A stretch of 41,055 bases of DNA from an uncultured Oscillospiraceae bacterium (GCA_934481355.1 CAKSPH010000022.1:1-41055), one strand, 5' to 3'; counted from the stretch's first letter, positions 32,726 through 41,055 are shown. A program made the numbers and translations. The notes: generated by a model not told the origin, from the letters alone.

Positions 32726-34630
32726 ATGCTATTATTGAGTTTGAACGACGTTTCAATGTCGTTCGCAGACAGAACGCTGTTCAGCGGGGTTACGCTGGAG
32801 GTCTACGATGATGACCGCATAGGATTTGTCGGCGTGAACGGCAGCGGAAAGACAACTCTTTTCCGAATGCTCCGCGGTGAGCATATTCCGGACGAGGGTG
32901 CTGTTCACATCGCAGGAAGCTGCAAAATCGGCGTTATGGAGCAGTTTGCCTGCAAGGATTCCGCAAAAACGGTCTACGATGAGGCGCTGACGGTGTTCAG
33001 CTGGCTGGAGGACATGGAACTGGAGCTGGAAGAACTCCACGACCGCATTGACGCCGGGAATCATTCCCCGGAGGTTATCGAGCGCCAGACTCTCCTTACC
33101 GACCGTTTCGACCGCGAGGGCGGTCTGACCTACAAGAGCCGCACAGCCTCCGCGCTGACGGGACTCGGCTTCTCGGAGAGCGATTTAAAGCTGCCTGTTT
33201 CCGTGCTGAGCGGCGGTCAGAAGTCGAAGCTCCAGCTTGCAAAGCTGCTGCTTTCCAATGCGAATCTGCTCCTGCTGGACGAGCCTACCAACCATCTCGA
33301 TATTCAGTCCGTTGAGTGGCTGGAGCGCTTCCTGAACGATTATCGGGGCGCATATATCGTAATATCACACGACCGTTATTTCCTCGATAAGGTCACGAAG
33401 CGCACAATTGAGCTGGAAAACTGCCTTATCCGCGATTACAAGGGAAACTACACGCGCTTCCTTGAACTCAAAGCCGAGGACATGGAGCGCCGCCGCAGGG
33501 AATATGACGCGGCAATGCGCGAGATAGGCAGGATAGAGGGAATAATCGAGCAGCAGAAGCGCTGGAATCAGGCGCATAATTACGTCACGATAGCCAGCAA
33601 GCAGAAGCAGATAGACCGTATAGCCGCAGACCTCGTGAAGCCTGAGGATGCACCGGATTCGCTGCATTTCAGCTTCAAGTGCAACGACGGCTGCGGAAAC
33701 GACGTGTTCATGGCGAAGGATATAGCGCTCAGCTTTGATGGGAAGCGCCTGTTCCGAAATGTGAACATCGACATAAAGAAAGGCGAACGCGTATTCCTGA
33801 TAGGCGGAAACGGCTGCGGAAAGACCTCGCTGTTCAAGATATTTACAGGTCAGTACGAGCCGGATTCCGGCAGTTTCAGCTACGGAAGCCGGGTGCAGTA
33901 CGGTTACTTTGATCAGGCGCAGGCGGGACTTACCGACAGCAAGACCGCGATAGACGAGCTGTGGGACGCATATCCCCGCATGACGGAAACTCAGGTGCGC
34001 TCCGCGCTGGGTTCGTTCCTGTTCCGGGGAGACGACGTATTCAAGCACATTTCGGAGCTTTCCGGAGGCGAGCGCGCAAGGATCGCGATTCTGAAGCTCA
34101 TGCTTTCCGGCGCGAATATGCTGCTTCTCGACGAGCCGACGAACCACCTTGACATTTCAAGCTGCGAGGCTCTGGAGAACGCCCTGCTTGATTATGACGG
34201 CACGCTGTTCATAATCTCCCACGACCGTTATCTGATAAACAAGCTGGCGGACAGGATTTATTATCTCACCCCTGACGGAGTAAAGGAGTACCGCGGTTCG
34301 TATGACGCATACACGCTTGCAACGGAGAACGCCGCGCAGATAAAGCAGGAAGAAAAGGCGGCGAAGCCCGAAAAGGTCAACGACTACAAGCTCAAAAAGG
34401 AGCGAGAGAGCGAGCGCCGCAAGCTCAACACAAAGGTGACAAGGGCAGAGGCGGAGATAGAGCAGCTTGACGCGCTTATCGAGGAAAAGACCGCAGAGCT
34501 CACCGGGCTTACGGACTACCAGAAGGCAATGGAAATTTCCACGGAAATAGAAGAGCTCCGCGCAAAGCAGGAGCAGGCAATGCAGACATGGGAGGAAGCC
34601 TCCCTTGCACTGGAGGAATTCGACAAATGA
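32726..34630 (+). CDS. ABC-F family ATPase (ribosome-associated)
   Basis: ABC-F proteins act on the ribosome near the E site as translation factors or antibiotic protection proteins and have no membrane domain. The 634 residues carry two NBDs: first GVNGSGKTT, LSGGQKSKLQLAKLL, LLLLDEPTNHLD; second GGNGCGKTS, LSGGERARIAILKLM, LLLLDEPTNHLD. The inter-domain linker (about 235-305: KAEDMERRRREYDAAMREIG) and a C-terminal coiled coil (about 555-634) resemble the YdiF/Uup groups. ATG at 32726 has GGTGAT upstream; an upstream TTG lies in the terminator tail. It is coupled to two small genes downstream. Housekeeping versus resistance role cannot be decided. Confidence 0.92.
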   Translation: MLLLSLNDVSMSFADRTLFSGVTLEVYDDDRIGFVGVNGSGKTTLFRMLRGEHIPDEGAVHIAGSCKIGVMEQFACKDSAKTVYDEALTVFSWLEDMELELEELHDRIDAGNHSPEVIERQTLLTDRFDREGGLTYKSRTASALTGLGFSESDLKLPVSVLSGGQKSKLQLAKLLLSNANLLLLDEPTNHLDIQSVEWLERFLNDYRGAYIVISHDRYFLDKVTKRTIELENCLIRDYKGNYTRFLELKAEDMERRRREYDAAMREIGRIEGIIEQQKRWNQAHNYVTIASKQKQIDRIAADLVKPEDAPDSLHFSFKCNDGCGNDVFMAKDIALSFDGKRLFRNVNIDIKKGERVFLIGGNGCGKTSLFKIFTGQYEPDSGSFSYGSRVQYGYFDQAQAGLTDSKTAIDELWDAYPRMTETQVRSALGSFLFRGDDVFKHISELSGGERARIAILKLMLSGANMLLLDEPTNHLDISSCEALENALLDYDGTLFIISHDRYLINKLADRIYYLTPDGVKEYRGSYDAYTLATENAAQIKQEEKAAKPEKVNDYKLKKERESERRKLNTKVTRAEAEIEQLDALIEEKTAELTGLTDYQKAMEISTEIEELRAKQEQAMQTWEEASLALEEFDK

Positions 34631-34974
34631 CGAAGCAGATAAAGGAGTATCTGGAGCACCTCCGGCTGTTTTTGGACGGAGAGCACACCCGGGAGGAATA
34701 CGCTCAGGAGCTGGCAAGGCTCTGTGTCAGGATAGGATTTTTCTCGCACGAGAGGCTTATCCACTTGCTTGTTACCCTTGGTTTTGCATTGTTTTTCCTG
34801 ATTTCGCTATTCATGACGCTGAGCGAAGGCGGGATAGGGCTTTATATTCTTACGGTGCTTTTCCTTGCGCTGCTTATTCCGTACATCAGGCATTATTATT
34901 TCCTTGAAAATTCAGTGCAGAAGATGTATCTTATCTACAATAAGCTGGAGCAGCTTTCAGGAGGTGCAGAATGA
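34627..34974 (+). CDS. Small two-TM membrane protein
   Basis: Not recognised. The 115 residues have a charged cytoplasmic start (MTKQIKEYLEHLRLFLDGEH), then two transmembrane helices (about 45-90: LIHLLVTLGFALFFLISLFM and GIGLYILTVLFLALLIPYI), then a short charged tail (YFLENSVQKMYLIYNKLEQL). GGAGG lies upstream and the ATG overlaps the TGA of the ABC-F gene (ATGA); its own stop overlaps the next ATG the same way. Three genes are therefore translated as a block. Confidence 0.72.
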   Translation: MTKQIKEYLEHLRLFLDGEHTREEYAQELARLCVRIGFFSHERLIHLLVTLGFALFFLISLFMTLSEGGIGLYILTVLFLALLIPYIRHYYFLENSVQKMYLIYNKLEQLSGGAE

Positions 34975-35519
34975 ATACAGAGATGGTGCCGAGACACTAC
35001 AGGGTCGGCGATGAGCAGATAGACGACGGCGATATACAGTCCGTGATAACCCCGCTGTGGTGGGGTGTCAGCATATATGACGGCGAGACCGAGATGTATG
35101 ACGCGCTGGATAATTTCACAGACCCGCAGAAGTACGTCTGGGCGGTGCAGTGGTATTATGCCGAGGTGGAAAACGGCGGTCACGACCAGTTCTTCTACAA
35201 CGACACAGGCATAGTCTGGTCGCTGGCTCTGGAGGGGCTCCGTGAGATGGGCTGCGATACAGTTGCGGAGATACTCGAGCAGGCGGCGCACCGCCTTGGC
35301 GGAACTCCCAGTTTCGACCGCGAGACCCGCTGGCAGGAGATGGAGCGCCACAACGCCGGGTTTGACGACCTTGATCAGGAATTCTACGAGTGCGATTCGC
35401 TTCTTGACAAGGCTATCCGGGAGTACGTCCGCTCAAACCGAGAGGACTTCTACTTTGACGGAACGGTGTATTTTCCTGAGAGCATGGCTCCCGACGAGTA
35501 CGGCGAGGAAGAATATTGA
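34971..35519 (+). CDS. DUF4375-like protein
   Basis: The 182 residues are acidic and hydrophilic. The block AVQWYYAEVENGGHDQFFYN followed by DTG matches the NGG-x-x-QFF-N motif of DUF4375/DMP19-like proteins, a family without assigned function that is common near toxin-immunity and regulatory loci. A helical middle (LALEGLREMGCDTVAEILEQ) and an acidic C-terminus follow. Cytoplasmic. Start ATG overlaps the stop of the small membrane protein gene. Last gene of the ABC-F unit, followed by a hairpin. Confidence 0.75.
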   Translation: MNTEMVPRHYRVGDEQIDDGDIQSVITPLWWGVSIYDGETEMYDALDNFTDPQKYVWAVQWYYAEVENGGHDQFFYNDTGIVWSLALEGLREMGCDTVAEILEQAAHRLGGTPSFDRETRWQEMERHNAGFDDLDQEFYECDSLLDKAIREYVRSNREDFYFDGTVYFPESMAPDEYGEEEY

Positions 35520-35525
35520 TATTGG

Positions 35526-35558
35526 AACAACGGGCGCTGTAATAAGGCGCCTGTTGTT
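35526..35558 (+). terminator. Hairpin after the DUF4375-like gene
   Basis: A 12-bp stem with one G-U pair (35526-35537 with 35547-35558) and a nine-base loop. No U-run follows directly, so termination is possible but not assured. Confidence 0.55.
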
Positions 35559-35592
35559 CTGTGCAAAATTTGCTGCCGAGCCGTATAAAATA

Positions 35593-35621
35593 TTGACAAT
35601 TCCGCATTTTAGTGATATAAT
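35593..35621 (+). promoter_or_regulatory. Consensus promoter of aspS
   Basis: TTGACA (35593-35598) and TATAAT (35616-35621), both exact consensus, 17-bp spacer. Confidence 0.88.
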
Positions 35622-35627
35622 AAATTG

Positions 35628-35775
35628 TTGAATCATGCGGCTGAGAGAAACGCCGCTGAAAGGCTGTGATATAATGCGGCATCTAAACAATGCCGGTCAT
35701 AATCCGCTGACCGGAATTAAATCGTAACTGCTCCCGCCGTTTACCGGGGGAATAATAAAATCAACTGAAAGGATT
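35628..35775 (+). promoter_or_regulatory. Structured leader of aspS
   Basis: About 150 untranslated bases hold several small stems: GCGGC/GCCGC near 35638-35657, GGCAT/ATGCC near 35673-35694, the perfect CCGGTCA/TGACCGG near 35693-35715, and a GC-rich pair before the ribosome site. It lacks the T-box sequence and a terminator, so no known riboswitch class is assigned. Confidence 0.4.
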
Positions 35776-35782
35776 GAATATT

Positions 35783-37555
35783 TTGTTCAGAGAGAATGAA
35801 TACCGCACGCAGTACTGCAATGCGGTAACAGAAAACGATATAGGCAAAAAGGTGAGAGTTGCCGGCTGGGTAGAGAATATCCGCGACCACGGCGGTATCA
35901 TGTTTATTGATGTTCGCGACCATTACGGCGTTGTTCAGGTAGTGTTCCACAACGAGGCTCTTCTCGAGGGTATCCACAAGGAGTGCGCAGTTTCCATTTC
36001 CGGCACTGTGCTGAAGCGTGACGAGAGCACCTACAACGACAAGATAGAGACCGGTACAGTCGAGGTAGAGGCTGAGGAAGTCCGCATTCTCGGCAAGGTA
36101 ACAGAGCAGCTCCCGTTTGAGATCGCGACCTCCCGCGAGACAAGGGAAGACGTTCGTCTGAAGTATCGTTATCTTGACCTCCGTAACAAGAAGATGCACG
36201 ACAACATCGTGCTCCGTTCCAGGATAATCAGCTTCCTGCGCAACAAGATGAGCAGCATGGGCTTCCTTGAACTCCAGACTCCTATCCTGTCCACATCTTC
36301 CCCTGAGGGCGCAAGAGACTACCTTATCCCCAGCAGAAAGCACCACGGAAAGTTCTATGCTCTGCCGCAGGCTCCGCAGATCTTCAAGCAGATCTACATG
36401 GTTTCCGGATTCGACAAGTACTTCCAGATAGCTCCCTGCTTCCGCGATGAGGACGCAAGAGCAGACCGTTCACCCGGAGAATTCTATCAGCTTGACTTTG
36501 AAATGAGCTTTGCAACACAGGAGGACGTTTTCGCAGTTGCTGAGGAAGTTCTCTCCGCAGTGTTCTCCGAGTTCTCCGACAAGCAGGTTTCTCCCGCTCC
36601 GTTCAGACGTATCACCTATAAGGAAGCAATGCTGTCCTATGGTTCCGATAAGCCTGACCTGCGCAACCCGCTGATAATCAAGGAACTCTCCGACCTGTTC
36701 GTAGACAGTGATTTCAAGCCGTTCTGCAACAAGACCGTTCGCGGTATCAGGGTTCCGGGCATGGCGGGAAAATCCAAGACTTTCTTCAAGAGCATGGAAG
36801 AGTTCGCTACCGAAGAAGTCGGCATGAAGGGTCTCGGCTACTTCAAGGTTGAAGAGGGCGAGAACGGAATGTTCAAATACAACGGCCCGATCGACAAGTT
36901 CCTCAACGATGACCAGCGCAGGGAACTGGCAGAGCGCTGCGAGCTTGAAGTCGGAGATGTACTGTACTTCATTGCAGACAGCAAGAAGAATGCGCCTAAG
37001 TTCGCCGGACAGATTCGCACTGAGGTCGCAAAGCGCATGGAGCTTATTGATGAGAGCCGCTTTGAGCTGTGTTTCATCGTTGATTTCCCGATGTACGAGC
37101 TTGATGAAGAGACCGGAAAGATCATCTTCACACACAACCCGTTCTCCATGCCGCAGGGCGGTCTTGACGCACTGCTGAACAAGGATCCGCTCGATATCCT
37201 CGCTTATCAGTACGATATCGTATGCAACGGCGTTGAGCTTTCTTCCGGTGCGGTTCGTAACCACGACCTCGATATCATGATCAAGGCATTTGAGATCGCA
37301 GGCTACACCGAAGAGGACGTAGCAAGCAAGTTTGGTGCGCTTTACAATGCGTTCAAGTTCGGTGCGCCTCCTCATGCAGGTATGGCTCCCGGCGTAGACA
37401 GAATGATAATGCTCCTGACCGGCGAAGAGAGTATCCGCGAGATCATTGCATTCCCGCTCAACTCCAACGCGCAGGATCTGCTTCTCGGTGCGCCTACCGA
37501 GGTTACAGAGCAGCAGCTCCGCGAGGTTCATATCAAAGTCCGCAAGCAGATGTAA
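35783..37555 (+). CDS. aspS: Aspartyl-tRNA synthetase
   Basis: A class II synthetase charging tRNA-Asp. The 590 residues include an N-terminal OB-fold anticodon domain (about 15-105: KKVRVAGWVENIRDHGGIMF), the catalytic core with FRDEDARADRSPGEFYQLDF (motif 2), a GAD insertion domain (about 290-405), and motif 3 in GVDRMIMLLTGEESIREIIA; the end reads TEVTEQQLREVHIKV. The long bacterial form is clear from the GAD domain. TTG at 35783 is preferred because AAAGGA lies 9 bp upstream; another in-frame TTG at 35774 abuts that site. No Asn-specific features; whether it also makes Asp-tRNA-Asn is not visible. Confidence 0.96.
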   Translation: MFRENEYRTQYCNAVTENDIGKKVRVAGWVENIRDHGGIMFIDVRDHYGVVQVVFHNEALLEGIHKECAVSISGTVLKRDESTYNDKIETGTVEVEAEEVRILGKVTEQLPFEIATSRETREDVRLKYRYLDLRNKKMHDNIVLRSRIISFLRNKMSSMGFLELQTPILSTSSPEGARDYLIPSRKHHGKFYALPQAPQIFKQIYMVSGFDKYFQIAPCFRDEDARADRSPGEFYQLDFEMSFATQEDVFAVAEEVLSAVFSEFSDKQVSPAPFRRITYKEAMLSYGSDKPDLRNPLIIKELSDLFVDSDFKPFCNKTVRGIRVPGMAGKSKTFFKSMEEFATEEVGMKGLGYFKVEEGENGMFKYNGPIDKFLNDDQRRELAERCELEVGDVLYFIADSKKNAPKFAGQIRTEVAKRMELIDESRFELCFIVDFPMYELDEETGKIIFTHNPFSMPQGGLDALLNKDPLDILAYQYDIVCNGVELSSGAVRNHDLDIMIKAFEIAGYTEEDVASKFGALYNAFKFGAPPHAGMAPGVDRMIMLLTGEESIREIIAFPLNSNAQDLLLGAPTEVTEQQLREVHIKVRKQM

Positions 37556-37688
37556 TAGACTATATCCCTCCGGAATCACGCGGCTTTTGCGCCAAACCAG
37601 CCCCTCTGTCATTTTGTGACGCCTCCACCACCGGGGAGAGTCCGCTTGAAGATACCGATAAAGAGCAGCGAATTATCTCCGCTGCTCT
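37556..37688. other. Intergenic stretch after aspS with hairpin
   Basis: No convincing gene on either strand. AAGAGCAGCG (37661-37670) pairs with CGCTGCTCTT (37680-37689), a perfect 10-bp hairpin about 105 bp after aspS, without a T-run. It may mark the 3' end of the aspS transcript. Confidence 0.5.
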
Positions 37689-37844
37689 TCATCGTATATA
37701 TTGCAGCTGCGTCGGGACGCCATCCAGCGTTGCCCTGTTTTGCTTTTGGCTTTGGTATATATAGTCGATGACAGCCTTGCTTTCAAGCGCGGTAGCGATT
37801 GTGTCAAGGTCCTTCAGCTGAGCTGATTCTCCGTGTTTTAACAA
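37689..37844 (-). CDS. Possible 51-residue ORF or gene remnant
   Basis: A minus-strand frame starting at TTG (37844), with GGGG 8 bp upstream inside a terminator stem, encodes 51 residues (core LKDLDTIATALESKAVIDYI). The frame stays open without a stop back to the TAA of the phosphotransferase gene, so it could also be the relic of a longer C-terminus or another gene. Not recognised. Amino acid composition looks protein-like, but the start is weak. Confidence 0.3.
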   Translation of the reverse strand: MLKHGESAQLKDLDTIATALESKAVIDYIYQSQKQNRATLDGVPTQLQYIR

Positions 37845-37849
37845 TACAA

Positions 37850-37877
37850 GACCCCGGGAAGAAATCTTCCCGGGGTC
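37850..37877 (-). terminator. Terminator of the phosphotransferase gene
   Basis: A perfect 13-bp stem (37877-37865 with 37862-37850) with a very short loop, followed on the minus strand by TTGTATTGTT. It lies 19 bp past the stop codon. Confidence 0.8.
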
Positions 37878-37895
37878 ACTATTTATTTTAGGATA

Positions 37896-38642
37896 TTACT
37901 CGTACTCTACCACGTTTACCCATGACAGAAGGAACTCGCGCTCTTCTTCCTTGCCCTTTACGGACTGGGAAGCTGCAACGATCGGAAGCCATTTCTGGAT
38001 ATACTGCTTAGCGGTGTCGCTCTTCTTACAGAACAGGTCGAGATACTTTTCTGCCATCTCCTTATCGTTGTTGAGGCAGAAAAGGAGATATGTCCTTGCA
38101 ACATCAGCGGAGGCATTGCCCTGTGTTGCGTGTGCCCAGTCGATGATATAAGCTGTACCATCGTCCTTGATTATTATGTTGGAAGGATTGAAGTCGCCAT
38201 GGCATACCTTGTTGTGCTTGGGCATACCTTCAAGGCGGGTGTGGAGCTCATAACGTGTGGTAGCGTCCAGTGTTGTTTCGCTGATCTTACGGTTCATCTT
38301 ATCCTTCAGCTTGTTGAGCAGAGGGCACTTGGCAGCGTGAACCTTCATCTGGAGGTCAACGAACATCTCAAGATACTCGTCCTTCTTTGCAGGATTTTCT
38401 TCCATGAGCTGAGCAAGAGTCTTGCCCTCGATGAATTCGGAAACGATAGACCACTTGCCTTCGATAGTCTGAACACCGAGTACCTTCGGAACATTAATGC
38501 CGATGTTCTCTACGCGTGCCTGGTTGAGCGCTTCGTTGAGAATGTCAGGCTTGGAGTAGTTCTCGTCAAATTCCTTGACCAGAGTGTCGCCATCGCGGTA
38601 GATGGTCTTTCCGGGTCTGACAGCGAGAATAGTTTTGGACAT
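37896..38642 (-). CDS. APH-fold small-molecule phosphotransferase
   Basis: The 248-residue protein has the aminoglycoside-phosphotransferase/choline-kinase fold. It shows an N-lobe (TLVKEFDENYSK, VPKVLGV, SIVSEFIEGKTLAQLM), the catalytic loop CHGDFNPSNIII (His-Gly-Asp at 148-150, Asn 155) and the metal-binding IIDWAHATQG (Asp near 168). The substrate may be a sugar, choline-like compound or drug; short length and housekeeping context do not favour antibiotic resistance. GGAGG 8 bp before the ATG. Followed by a strong terminator; codon use is like that of highly expressed adhE beside it. Confidence 0.88.
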   Translation of the reverse strand: MSKTILAVRPGKTIYRDGDTLVKEFDENYSKPDILNEALNQARVENIGINVPKVLGVQTIEGKWSIVSEFIEGKTLAQLMEENPAKKDEYLEMFVDLQMKVHAAKCPLLNKLKDKMNRKISETTLDATTRYELHTRLEGMPKHNKVCHGDFNPSNIIIKDDGTAYIIDWAHATQGNASADVARTYLLFCLNNDKEMAEKYLDLFCKKSDTAKQYIQKWLPIVAASQSVKGKEEEREFLLSWVNVVEYE

Positions 38643-38711
38643 AGCTTTATCCTCCTATTAATATATTTCAAGGCAGAAACATTGCTTTCATGCCGTGAAT
38701 GCAAAACATAA

Positions 38712-38745
38712 AGCCGGGCACGGGCTTAAAGCTCCATGCCCGGCT
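38712..38745 (-). terminator. Terminator of adhE
   Basis: AGCCGGGCA (minus, 38745-38737) pairs with TGCCCGGCT (38720-38712), followed by TTATGTTTTG. Thirty-seven bases after the adhE stop. Confidence 0.78.
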
Positions 38746-38782
38746 GCATTAAATCAGTACGGGTGTACCAGTGAAAAAGGGA

Positions 38783-41055
38783 TTAAACCTTCTCATGAGT
38801 ACCATAGTAAGCGTTGAGATACATCTGCTTGATTTCCTTGAAGAGCGGGAATCTCGGGTTAGCACCGGTGCACTGGTCATCGAATGCCTGCTCAACCATT
38901 GCGTCGAGTCTGTCGAGGAAGTCCTTCTCGTCAACGCCGTAGTCCTTGATGGTCTTCTTAACGCCAATCCTATCCTTAAGGTCGTCAATCTTCTTGATAA
39001 GACCCTCAACCTTAGCCTCGTCATTCTTGCCTGTTACGCCGAGGAACTCAGCAACCTCAGCATAACGACGCATGGTGTGCGGGTGAGTATACTGAGAGAA
39101 CGTGCCCATTTTAGCAGGAGCCTCAGCGCTGTTGAAGCGGATAACCTCATCGATCAGCAGAGCGTTAGCAATACCGTGCGGCAGGTGGTGGAACGCACCG
39201 AGCTTGTGAGCCATTGAGTGGCAAACACCGAGGAATGCGTTAGCGAATGCCATACCAGCCATTGTAGCTGCGTTAGCCATGTTCTCACGGGCAACCGGAT
39301 CATAAACGCCGGAGATAGCGGAATCATAAGCTGCAGGCAGGTTGTCGAATATGAGCTGGAGGGACTTGAGAGCAAGACCGTCTGTGAACGGAGTAGCCAT
39401 AACGGAAGCATAAGCCTCAAGGCAGTGTGTAACTGCGTCGATACCGGAAGCAGAGGTCAGACCTCTCGGGCCTGTCTTCATCATGTCAGCGTCAACGATA
39501 GCCATCTTAGGCATCAGCTGATAGTCAGCCAGCGGATACTTAACGCCTGTGTTCTGGTCTGTGATAACTGCGAACGGAGTAACCTCGGAACCAGTACCAG
39601 CAGAAGTAGGAACAGCGATGAAGTAAGCCTTCTCGCCCATGTTCGGGAATGTGTAGACTCTCTTACGGATATCGATGAAGCGCATAGCCATATCCATGAA
39701 GTCTGCGTCGGGGTGCTCATAAAGAACCCACATGATCTTACCAGCGTCCATTGCGGAACCGCCGCCGACAGCGATGATGCAGTCAGGCTCGAACTTTCTC
39801 ATAGCCTCTGCGCCCTTCTGAGCGGAAGCGAGGGAAGGATCAGGCTCAACGTCTGCGAAGGTGGTGTGTACGATGCCCATCTCGTCCAGTCTGTCAGTAA
39901 TAGCCTTTGTGAAGCCGCTCTTGAACAGGAAGGAGTCAGTTACGATGAATACTCTCTTCTTGCCCATTACGTCCTTGAGCTCCTTAAGAGCAACGGGGAG
40001 GCATCCCTTCTTGATATAAACCTTCTCAGGTGCGCGGAACCACAGCATATTCTCTCTCCTCTCGGCAACGGTCTTGATATTCAGCAGGTGCTTAACACCG
40101 ATATTCTCAGAAACGGAGTTACCGCCCCAAGAACCGCAGCCCAGTGTGAGAGAAGGCGCAAACTTGAAGTTATAGAGATCGCCGATACCACCGAGGGAAG
40201 AAGGAGTGTTGACGATAAGACGGCAGGCCTTCATTCTCTCAGCCCACTTGTCGAGCTTCTCTCTCTCAGTGTTGTTGTTGATCCAGAGCACGGAAGTATG
40301 ACCAAGACCGCCGTTGTTCCTGAGCAGTGTGTCAGCCATATCAAGAGCCTGATCGAAGTTCTCGGACTTGTACATACCAAGGATAGTGGTAAGCTTCTCA
40401 TGACCGAATGCTTCCTCGGGCTCAAGTGAGGTAGCCTCACCGATGATTACCTTAACGGACTCAGGGATCTCGAAGCCGGCCATCTTAGCGATCTGATAAG
40501 GACGCTGACCAACGATCTTGGCGTTAAGAGCGCCGTTGATGAGCATAACCTTTCTGACCATGTCAGCCTGCTTCTTGTCGAGGAACATACAGCCCCTCTT
40601 CTCGAATTCCTTCTTAACATCATTGTAAACTGTCTTGTCAACGATGAGAGTCTGCTCGGTAGCGCAGATCATGCCGTTATCGAAGGTCTTGGAGTGAATG
40701 ATGGAGTTAACTGCATTAACGATATCAGCAGTGGAGTCGATGATGGCGGAAGCGTTACCCGCGCCGACGCCGATAGCGGGCGTACCGGAGGAGTAAGCAG
40801 CCTTAACCATTCCGGGGCCGCCAGTTGCGAGGATTATGTCAACTTCCTTCATGAGGAGGTTTGTCAGGTCGAGGGAGGGAACATCTACCCAGGAAATGAT
40901 GCCGTCAGGAGCGCCAGCCTTTACAGCTGCCTCATAAACGATCTTTGCAGCCTCAACGGTGCACTTCTTTGCACGGGGGTGCGGGCTGATGATGATACCG
41001 TTTCTGGTCTTAAGAGAGATGAGAGTCTTGAAGATAGCGGTAGAAGTAGGGTTGG
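38783..41055 (-). CDS. adhE: Bifunctional aldehyde/alcohol dehydrogenase, 5' end outside window
   Basis: AdhE converts acetyl-CoA to acetaldehyde and then ethanol with NADH, assembling into long spirosomes. The frame is open to the window edge, so about 100 N-terminal residues are missing; an internal Met at 40852 is not the start. The N-terminal aldehyde dehydrogenase part includes IISPHPRAKKCT, GAPDGIISWVDVP, LATGGPGMVKAAYSSGTPAI, and the catalytic Cys in FDNGMICATEQ. The C-terminal Fe-dependent alcohol dehydrogenase has GGGSAMDAGKIMW, PTSAGTGSEVTPFAVITD, and the metal His cluster HSMAHKLGAFHHLPHGIANA. Complete at the 3' end. Marks a fermentative anaerobe. Confidence 0.97.
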   Translation of the reverse strand, partial: NPTSTAIFKTLISLKTRNGIIISPHPRAKKCTVEAAKIVYEAAVKAGAPDGIISWVDVPSLDLTNLLMKEVDIILATGGPGMVKAAYSSGTPAIGVGAGNASAIIDSTADIVNAVNSIIHSKTFDNGMICATEQTLIVDKTVYNDVKKEFEKRGCMFLDKKQADMVRKVMLINGALNAKIVGQRPYQIAKMAGFEIPESVKVIIGEATSLEPEEAFGHEKLTTILGMYKSENFDQALDMADTLLRNNGGLGHTSVLWINNNTEREKLDKWAERMKACRLIVNTPSSLGGIGDLYNFKFAPSLTLGCGSWGGNSVSENIGVKHLLNIKTVAERRENMLWFRAPEKVYIKKGCLPVALKELKDVMGKKRVFIVTDSFLFKSGFTKAITDRLDEMGIVHTTFADVEPDPSLASAQKGAEAMRKFEPDCIIAVGGGSAMDAGKIMWVLYEHPDADFMDMAMRFIDIRKRVYTFPNMGEKAYFIAVPTSAGTGSEVTPFAVITDQNTGVKYPLADYQLMPKMAIVDADMMKTGPRGLTSASGIDAVTHCLEAYASVMATPFTDGLALKSLQLIFDNLPAAYDSAISGVYDPVARENMANAATMAGMAFANAFLGVCHSMAHKLGAFHHLPHGIANALLIDEVIRFNSAEAPAKMGTFSQYTHPHTMRRYAEVAEFLGVTGKNDEAKVEGLIKKIDDLKDRIGVKKTIKDYGVDEKDFLDRLDAMVEQAFDDQCTGANPRFPLFKEIKQMYLNAYYGTHEKV

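Noticed and set aside
35628..35775. T-box riboswitch upstream of aspS
   Set aside because: An AGAGA-like stretch is present, but the conserved T-box bulge and terminator are missing.
39218..40429. A 403-codon plus-strand frame opposite adhE
   Set aside because: Antisense shadow of adhE, whose codon use leaves the opposite frame open.
1..41055. CRISPR array, tRNA or rRNA genes
   Set aside because: No regularly spaced direct repeats of CRISPR size and no cloverleaf or rRNA-like stretch were found in any intergenic region.

Overview
The window looks like a chromosome segment of a low-to-mid GC Gram-positive anaerobe, most likely a Ruminococcus-like member of the Oscillospiraceae (Clostridia). 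The support is a cysteine T-box leader, many TTGaca/TATAAT promoters with 17-bp spacers, AGGAGG ribosome sites, lipobox lipoproteins, frequent TTG and GTG starts, and a fermentative adhE. Most of it is housekeeping. I see no tRNA, rRNA, CRISPR array or intact transposase.

Layout. (1) 1-5300, minus: a Cys-specific T-box precedes cysE and cysS, which run on with tight spacing into three lipoprotein cyclophilins and end at a terminator at the window edge. (2) 5327-6232, minus: three small unknown proteins. (3) 6330-8178, plus: a YfcE-like phosphodiesterase, a biotin-protein ligase and a CYTH-domain protein. (4) 8207-9553, minus: a MocR-type regulator that has lost its PLP lysine, followed by a 188-bp inverted-repeat element. 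(5) 9875-11937, plus: a tocopherol-cyclase-like protein coupled to a polytopic membrane protein. (6) 11983-13902, minus: an XRE/AbrB regulator with an ABC-2 exporter. (7) 14069-15495, minus: a secreted CAP-domain protein behind a three-unit WalR-like box, with a Cys-cluster protein. (8) 15897-19945, plus: MarR and a heterodimeric ABC exporter, then a second copy of the inverted-repeat element. (9) 20170-24362, minus: a two-TM protein, a divergent AcpS, a Tet(M)-like GTPase fused to a Rae1/YacP-type NYN nuclease domain, and TrmO. (10) 24637-27621, plus: proB, proA and a membrane-anchored unknown. (11) 27788-35519, plus: pheS, pheT, a SurA/PrsA-like lipoprotein, an ABC-F ATPase, a small membrane protein and a DUF4375-like protein. 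(12) 35783-37555, plus: aspS. (13) 37896-41055, minus: an APH-fold phosphotransferase and adhE, cut by the window end.

The main candidate for new biology is the 853-residue GTPase-nuclease fusion at 20852-23413. It joins a ribosome-binding EF-G/Tet(M)-like body to a domain with the sequence hallmarks of the A-site mRNA endonuclease Rae1, with all GTPase motifs and the likely catalytic aspartates kept, and is translationally coupled to a tRNA methyltransferase. Other points of note are a 4-bp-TSD inverted-repeat element whose two copies show compensatory base changes, a cysteine T-box that appears to extend to three cyclophilins, and two enzymes (MocR and AcpS) missing defining catalytic or metal residues.
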